A stretch of 5,389 nucleotides of DNA from JACDCA01 sp040881785 (GTDB lineage: Bacteria > Acidobacteriota > Vicinamibacteria > Vicinamibacterales > 2-12-FULL-66-21). The position numbers and the translations under genes are program-made. The DNA lies in the NCBI GenBank assembly GCA_040881785.1, contig JBBECO010000087.1, forward strand, positions 1 through 5,389, given 5' to 3'. Under the pieces are notes generated by a model that worked only from the letters and a program-made list of their open reading frames with translations, had not been told where the DNA came from and searched no databases. This document shows, one piece after another, positions 1 to 3,768 of the stretch; position 1 is the stretch's first letter; each line of letters begins with the position of its first letter.

Positions 1-34
1 GCGGGGACCCCTGCGCCCCGCGCCGCTCCCTCGC

Positions 35-53
35 AGGCGCGCCGTGCGCGCCT
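35..53. other. GC-only hairpin upstream of the kinase gene
   Basis: AGGCGCGC at 35-42 is the exact reverse complement of GCGCGCCT at 46-53, giving a perfect 8-bp stem with a CGT loop. Another 6-bp arm pair (GCGGGG 1-6, CCCCGC 16-21) lies just before it. No T-run follows directly. It could be part of a terminator for a gene left of the window, or simply a consequence of high GC. Function is not shown by the sequence. Confidence 0.4.
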
Positions 54-57
54 TGCC

Positions 58-81
58 GTCCGTGTCGGACACGACATTTTT
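58..81 (+). terminator. Possible weak terminator or operator: short dyad then T5
   Basis: Two overlapping dyads are visible. GTCCG (58-62) pairs with CGGAC (66-70) around a TGT loop, and CGTGTC (61-66) is the exact complement of GACACG (68-73) about one central G. A TTTTT tract follows at 77-81, the only AT-rich spot in the first 150 bases. The 6-nt gap between stem and T-run is long for an intrinsic terminator, so a protein-binding palindrome is an equal alternative. Confidence 0.3.
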
Positions 82-90
82 AAAGGAACG

Positions 91-122
91 CGTCGTGCCG
101 TCGTGTCGTCGTGTCGTCGTGC
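91..122. repeat. Four tandem copies of octamer CGTCGTGY
   Basis: Positions 91-98, 99-106, 107-114 and 115-122 read CGTCGTGC, CGTCGTGT, CGTCGTGT and CGTCGTGC. The first seven bases are identical in all four copies and only the last pyrimidine alternates. The array ends 36 bases before the putative -10 box of the kinase gene, so it could be a repeated regulator site or a simple replication-slippage repeat. No frame across it looks like a protein. Confidence 0.75.
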
Positions 123-158
123 GATGCCGAGGGCACATCGTGACACCCCGTAGTGTGC

Positions 159-164
159 TCTAAT
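159..164 (+). promoter_or_regulatory. Candidate -10 box (TCTAAT) for a leaderless kinase transcript
   Basis: TCTAAT matches the sigma-70 consensus TATAAT at five of six positions and ends 7 nt before the GTG at 172, so transcription would begin at or within a base or two of the start codon. No Shine-Dalgarno-like purine run exists between it and the GTG, which fits a leaderless message. The best -35-like string, GTGACA at 140-145, is only 13 nt away, which is too short, so the promoter call rests on the -10 alone. Confidence 0.35.
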
Positions 165-171
165 CGCCTCT

Positions 172-1902
172 GTGTTCGCCCCAGGGGACCTCGTCGACAA
201 CCGGTATGAGATCATCGCGCCGCTCGCCGCGGGAGGCATGGGCGCGGTCTACCGGGCGCGGCGCACGCTGCTCGGCGACGAGGTGGCAATCAAGGTCGTG
301 CTGGGCGATCGGCTCAACCGCGCCGCCTCCGAGCGCTTTCTCCGCGAAAGCCGCGTCGCCGCCAGTCTGAGGCATCCCTCCATCGTCTCCATCTTCGACT
401 TCGACACGTTGCCCGGGGGGGAACCGTACCTCGTCATGGAGCTGCTCAGCGGTCCGAGTCTCCGGGCCGAGATCGATGCGCGCGGACGGCTCGAGCTGTC
501 CGACGTGTACACGGTCCTGCCGGGCATTTGCGCGGCCCTCGAGCTTGCCCACAGCCACGACGTCGTCCATCGGGACATCAAGCCCGCCAACATCGTGGCG
601 CACGAGTACCACGGCGGGCAGCGCGCCTGGAAGCTCCTGGACTTCGGGATCGCCAACCTCCGGCAGACCACCGAGGAGACGCGGCTCACGTCGGCGCATC
701 AGTTCGTCGGGACGGTGTCGTACGCGTCACCGGAGCAATTGAGCGGGCGGCCTGTGGACGCGCGCGCCGATGTGTACAGCCTGGCCGCGGTGATCTTCGA
801 GATGCTGACGGGGCAGCTGCCCTTCGGGGGCGGCGGCGATCTGATGGCGATCATCACGGCGCAGATGAGCGGCGCCACTCCCAGCGCCAGGGCCATCCGT
901 CCGGAGTTGCCGGAGTGGATCGACGCCGTGCTCGCCCGGGGACTGGCGAGGAATCCTGACGATCGCTGGCCATCCGCCGCCGCCCTTCGCACCGCGCTCG
1001 CACAGGCGCAGGTCTCGCCGACCGCCACGACCATTGTGTTTTCGCCGGGAGCGGTGCCGGGGATCTCCGCGACCTACGACATCGGCGAGAGCGTCGGGCC
1101 TGGACGGCTCGGCAGCGAGGTCTTTCGCGGCACCCACCGCGCCCTGGGGCACCCGGTCGCGATCCGGATTCTGCGGCACGGATCCCATCCCAACTGGGCC
1201 GCGGTGCGGGAGCGGTTCCTGCGGGAAGCCAAAGCACTCCAGGTCTCGCACGAATCCATCATCCAGGTCCGCGATTACGGGGAGGAGCCGGGCCTCGTCT
1301 ACATCGTCACCGACTACATCGAAGGCCTGAGCGTTCGCGCGCTGCTGAACGAGGCCGGCCGTCTCGAGTGGCCGCGGCTGCACCCGCTGCTGTCGCAGCT
1401 GCTCGAAGCCGCGCGCGTGCTGCACCGTCGCAAGGCGGTGCTCTGCGGTCTGAGTCCCGAGATCATGCGCGTCCGCGCGGCCTCCGACGATCCGGACTCG
1501 AGCGACGAGGGCGAGCAGCTCCTGATTTCCACCGCCGGCATCTGGACCGCGCAGGACCTGCTCGCGACGCTCAAGGAGACGACGCTGCGCGGGGTGTCGC
1601 TCGATGACGTGGAGCTGCGCTACGTGGCGCCGGAGCTGATGACCGGGGGCTCGGTGGACGTTCGCTCGGACATCTTCACTATTGGCGTGCTGGCGTATGA
1701 GATGGCGACCGGCGCGCCGCCGTTCGACGGCCGGTCGATGCCGGAGCTGCTCGGCCGGATGCTGGCGGGGGCGGTGCCCGATCCGCGTACGGGAGCGCCG
1801 GAGATGCCTGAGGCGTCCGCCGCCGCGATCCTGCGGGCGCTGCGCCCATCGCCCGCGGAGCGCTTCGCGAACGTGCGGGAGTTCGCTGCGGCCCTCGCGT
1901 AA
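172..1902 (+). CDS. Hanks-type Ser/Thr protein kinase fused to a C-terminal pseudokinase
   Basis: This 576-residue protein has two kinase folds in tandem. The first (residues about 12-278) should transfer ATP phosphate to Ser/Thr of cytoplasmic proteins. It has a glycine-rich loop at 19-26 (AAGGMGAV, first Gly replaced by Ala), VAIK Lys41, alpha-C Glu59, HRD Asp135, Lys137, Asn140, DFG Asp157, a GTVSYASPEQ P+1 segment at 180-189 and Asp200. The second (about 302-576) keeps GPGRLG (309-314), Glu352, APE (486-488), Asp500 and Arg564. However, VAIK reads VAIR (Arg332), HRD reads LCG (424-426), the catalytic-loop Asn is Ile431 and DFG reads TAG (454-456), so it should be catalytically dead. No signal peptide, membrane helix, PASTA or other sensor domain is seen, which makes it soluble and shorter than typical membrane-anchored kinases. 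The linker (about 279-301) is Ala/Thr/Pro-rich. The GTG at 172 is chosen because the kinase fold starts at residue 12 and an in-frame TAG lies at 151-153; there is no Shine-Dalgarno. Family assignment is firm; target and trigger are unknown. Confidence 0.93.
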   Translation: MFAPGDLVDNRYEIIAPLAAGGMGAVYRARRTLLGDEVAIKVVLGDRLNRAASERFLRESRVAASLRHPSIVSIFDFDTLPGGEPYLVMELLSGPSLRAEIDARGRLELSDVYTVLPGICAALELAHSHDVVHRDIKPANIVAHEYHGGQRAWKLLDFGIANLRQTTEETRLTSAHQFVGTVSYASPEQLSGRPVDARADVYSLAAVIFEMLTGQLPFGGGGDLMAIITAQMSGATPSARAIRPELPEWIDAVLARGLARNPDDRWPSAAALRTALAQAQVSPTATTIVFSPGAVPGISATYDIGESVGPGRLGSEVFRGTHRALGHPVAIRILRHGSHPNWAAVRERFLREAKALQVSHESIIQVRDYGEEPGLVYIVTDYIEGLSVRALLNEAGRLEWPRLHPLLSQLLEAARVLHRRKAVLCGLSPEIMRVRAASDDPDSSDEGEQLLISTAGIWTAQDLLATLKETTLRGVSLDDVELRYVAPELMTGGSVDVRSDIFTIGVLAYEMATGAPPFDGRSMPELLGRMLAGAVPDPRTGAPEMPEASAAAILRALRPSPAERFANVREFAAALA

Positions 1903-1919
1903 TTCCGCACGGAGATCTT

Positions 1920-2016
1920 CCGTCACGGATTCACCGCAAAGGTCGCAAAGGGCGCAGAGAGTCTTAATAGACTTGCCTTTGCGTTCTTTGCGTTCTCTGC
2001 GGTGAACCTGTGACGG
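1920..2016. repeat. 97-nt inverted repeat built of 9-nt units, likely bidirectional terminator
   Basis: Arms 1920-1959 and 1977-2016 pair over 40 positions with only three mismatches (at 1929, 1939 and 1943) and five G-T wobbles. An inner AGTCT/AGACT stem (1960-1964, 1969-1973) closes on a TAAT loop. The left arm holds three 9-nt units of form NNCGCARAG (1933-1941, 1942-1950, 1951-1959) and the right arm carries their complements (1977-1985, 1986-1994, 1995-2003). The structure fills the gap between convergent stop codons at 1902 and 2023, so it probably ends both transcripts, although no T-run follows on either side. I recall similar CGCAGAG/CGCAAAG nonamer strings as scattered intergenic repeats in several GC-rich phyla, so it may be a copy of a dispersed REP-like family. 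Confidence 0.85.
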
Positions 2017-2022
2017 CAGCAG

Positions 2023-3645
2023 CTAATTACGGGAGCGCACGATCGGAAAGACCTTCACGTCCTCGCCCAGCGCGTCGTCCAGGATGTTCCAGTCCACCAG
2101 CCCGTCGTCCGAACGCGGTTCGATCAGGTAGAACGCCAGGCGGCCGAGGGGCTGCTTGATATCCACCTGCACGGTGCCGGCGGGGAGGTCGCGCTCGGCG
2201 GCGACCCACTGGCCCTGGAGCGTGCGCTCGGTGTGTCCTTCGAACTTCCGTGCGGCGACGGTGTTGCCGGTGATCTGGAATTCTTCGACCATCACCTTCG
2301 CCGGCTTCGACAGCGTCGTCGTGCGGACGCCGTGCGCGCGCAGATGGTCGACCGCCTTCGTCAGGTTCGCGGGAACGTAGTACGTCGAGGGGACGCGCTC
2401 GGATTCGGTGGCCTCGAACGTGCCGTATTCGACCATGCGCTCGGGCTTTCGGTCGTTCGTCCGGAGCTCCATCGTATGGCCGTCCTTCGGGTGCTTCTCC
2501 TGGGTCGTCGCGCCCATCAGGATCTCGACTTCCGGTCCCCGGGCGAGCTGCGAGCGCAGCCCCAGCTTCGTTCCCACGATCGGCCGGCTGTCCGCTTCCT
2601 CGACGACCTTGCGGATCTTCGATGCGTTCGCGTGCACGAAGTTCATGTTCTCTTCGATGAAGCGCGACGTCGCGAGGATCCGGTCCTTGAAGCTCGCGTA
2701 GGCGAACGCCTCGCTGAGGACGGCGATGCGGTTCCGCAGGCCGATGTAGTTGTTGTTGAACCGCGGGCGGCTGTCGAACGACCGCCAGGCGCGCTCGGGC
2801 GGCGGACCGCCGGCGCGCCCGCGGCCGCCACCGGTGTTCCCGTAGTAGTAGTAGTCCCAGTCGTACTTCGTCTTGATCGTCCTGGTGACCCACGGCAGCC
2901 ATTCCTGGCGCAGCAGCGCAATGATCGCGGGGTCGGTCGCCTGGTTCAGCGGCGGTGCGTACGTCAGGTAGTACGCGTGGCGGGTGCCGTTGGTGGTGTG
3001 CAGGTCCATCGACACGTGCGGGTCGTAGTCGTTCATCAGCGTCACGACCGCGCGCGCCTCGGGGGAGTCGAGCTTCATGTGGTCACGATTCAGGTCCAGG
3101 CCCTGCGCGTTGGGGCGCTGGCCCTGGCCGCCCATGGGGCCGTGCTGCGGACCGCGGTTGTTCAGCGCGAAGCGCTCGTTGCCGTCCGCGTTGTAGATCG
3201 GCGCGATCAGGAAGACCATCGTCTTCAGCCAGTCGTCGTGCTTTCCCTGCGCGAATTCACGGAGCAGGACCTGCGCCGATTCCTTCCCCTCGACTTCGCC
3301 GCCGTGGATGTTCCCCTGGATGTAGACGCGGATCTTGCCGGTTCGCCGAACGGCCTCGGGCGTGGCGGCCGGCGCGCCGACGATCGCGAGCGGGAGCGCG
3401 CGCTTCTCGTTGGTCTCGCCGAACGTTGTGAGCAGGACCTTCGTCGGCGCCGCTTTCGCGACGGCATTCATGAAATCGACGACCTCCTGGTAGCGGCTCG
3501 TCTCCTCGAAACTGGTCAGCTCGGGTTTGGTCTTGACGGCCTCCAGCGCCTCGACCGATCTGGCGGGGACGCGAGGCGCGCTTGCGCAGGTGGCGGCGCC
3601 GATTGCGCACGCGAGCGCGAGCGCCAGGGTCAGAAGCTGTTTCAC
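2023..3645 (-). CDS. Secreted M14-family zinc metallopeptidase
   Basis: This 540-residue exported peptidase should hydrolyse peptide bonds with one zinc ion, probably as a carboxypeptidase, in the periplasm or outside the cell. Lys2 and a hydrophobic stretch (4-18) form a Sec signal peptide with likely cleavage around 19-23. Cys20 follows a poor lipobox (AAT before Cys), so a lipoprotein is possible but less likely. The M14 domain spans about 50-345: His114 and Glu117 (IHGGE) and His216 (DLHTTNG) are zinc ligands, Asn186-Arg187 (GLDLNRDH) match the substrate carboxylate site, and Glu312 in LSEAF is the general base. NADGNER at 152-158 and GLRNR at 302-306 are typical of a bacterial M14 subgroup. 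Two Gly/Pro-rich loops (about 164-181 and 269-286) lie beside the active-site elements. Residues about 350-540 form a tail of unrecognised fold. The GTG at 3645 is preferred because AAGGAGA lies 5 nt upstream and a signal peptide follows at once; the frame stays open far upstream only as an antisense shadow of the receptor gene. It is transcribed divergently from the receptor gene, with 123 bases between starts. Confidence 0.93.
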   Translation of the reverse strand: MKQLLTLALALACAIGAATCASAPRVPARSVEALEAVKTKPELTSFEETSRYQEVVDFMNAVAKAAPTKVLLTTFGETNEKRALPLAIVGAPAATPEAVRRTGKIRVYIQGNIHGGEVEGKESAQVLLREFAQGKHDDWLKTMVFLIAPIYNADGNERFALNNRGPQHGPMGGQGQRPNAQGLDLNRDHMKLDSPEARAVVTLMNDYDPHVSMDLHTTNGTRHAYYLTYAPPLNQATDPAIIALLRQEWLPWVTRTIKTKYDWDYYYYGNTGGGRGRAGGPPPERAWRSFDSRPRFNNNYIGLRNRIAVLSEAFAYASFKDRILATSRFIEENMNFVHANASKIRKVVEEADSRPIVGTKLGLRSQLARGPEVEILMGATTQEKHPKDGHTMELRTNDRKPERMVEYGTFEATESERVPSTYYVPANLTKAVDHLRAHGVRTTTLSKPAKVMVEEFQITGNTVAARKFEGHTERTLQGQWVAAERDLPAGTVQVDIKQPLGRLAFYLIEPRSDDGLVDWNILDDALGEDVKVFPIVRSRN

Positions 3646-3650
3646 GCGAT

Positions 3651-3657
3651 TCTCCTT
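3651..3657 (-). promoter_or_regulatory. Shine-Dalgarno deciding the peptidase GTG start
   Basis: On the minus strand AAGGAGA stands 5 nt before GTG at 3645. It is close to the ideal anti-16S match and rules out the far-upstream ATG at 4785, whose extension would run antisense through the receptor gene. Confidence 0.85.
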
Positions 3658-3666
3658 GGATGCGGC

Positions 3667-3672
3667 ATCATA
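3667..3672 (-). promoter_or_regulatory. Candidate -10 box (TATGAT) of the peptidase gene
   Basis: The minus strand reads TATGAT, five of six matches to TATAAT, placing the transcript start near 3660 and leaving a leader of about 15 nt that just includes the Shine-Dalgarno. No clear -35 is found 16-18 nt upstream; that position falls inside the CGGAC repeats. The box sits in the middle of an imperfect 15-nt palindrome (3662-3676, six of seven pairs). Confidence 0.4.
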
Positions 3673-3675
3673 CCG

Positions 3676-3717
3676 CGGACCTTCCGGACTCTCGGACCTT
3701 CCGGACCCTCGGACCCT
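3676..3717. repeat. 17-nt tandem repeat (two and a half copies) in the divergent promoter region
   Basis: CGGACCTTCCGGACTCT at 3676-3692 repeats at 3693-3709 with one difference (T to C), followed by a half unit CGGACCCT at 3710-3717. Seen at finer scale, it is five CGGAC starts spaced 9, 8, 9 and 8 bases apart. The array lies exactly between the two opposed -10 boxes and covers the -35 zones of both genes. It could be an operator array or a low-complexity intergenic repeat. Confidence 0.75.
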
Positions 3718-3725
3718 CACAGGTA

Positions 3726-3731
3726 TATAAT
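3726..3731 (+). promoter_or_regulatory. -10 box (TATAAT) of the TonB-dependent receptor gene
   Basis: This is a perfect TATAAT in an otherwise GC-rich gap, 37 bases before the ATG at 3769, giving an expected leader of about 30 nt. The -35 position 18 nt upstream reads CGGACC (3702-3707), sharing only the GAC core with TTGACA. It is part of the tandem repeat, so activation by a repeat-binding protein or an alternative sigma factor is conceivable. Confidence 0.6.
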
Positions 3732-3754
3732 CCCCGCCTGCATTCGAAACTACT

Positions 3755-3760
3755 GGGAGG
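3755..3760 (+). promoter_or_regulatory. Shine-Dalgarno of the receptor gene
   Basis: GGGAGG lies 8 nt before the ATG at 3769. It falls within the loop and edge of a possible 4-bp hairpin (CTAC 3750-3753 with GTAG 3760-3763), which is too weak to claim translational control. Confidence 0.8.
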
Positions 3761-3768
3761 TAGACAGA

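Noticed and set aside
91..122. CRISPR array
   Set aside because: The octamers are contiguous with no spacers and far too short for CRISPR repeats.
1..153. Possible tail of an upstream coding sequence (frames 1 and 2 are open to stops near 153 and 163)
   Set aside because: The translations are Ala/Pro/Arg-rich with no recognisable motif, run through the octamer repeats and the hairpins, and have no start in the window. Not supportable.
140..164. Full sigma-70 promoter GTGACA...TCTAAT
   Set aside because: The spacer is 13 nt instead of about 17, so only the -10 part is retained as a candidate.
727..1926. Long minus-strand open frame of 399 residues
   Set aside because: It lies antisense to the kinase gene, whose motifs are clear, and its Arg/Gly/His-rich composition is typical of a GC-rich shadow frame.
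1682..2005. Plus-strand open frame ending in the hairpin, with an SQRSQR-like tail
   Set aside because: It is out of frame with the kinase, Arg/Cys-rich, and its tail is just the 9-nt repeat translated.
2023..2800. Minus-strand Arg-rich frame overlapping the peptidase (291 residues)
   Set aside because: It is a +1 shadow of the peptidase on the same strand; the M14 motifs fall only in the main frame.
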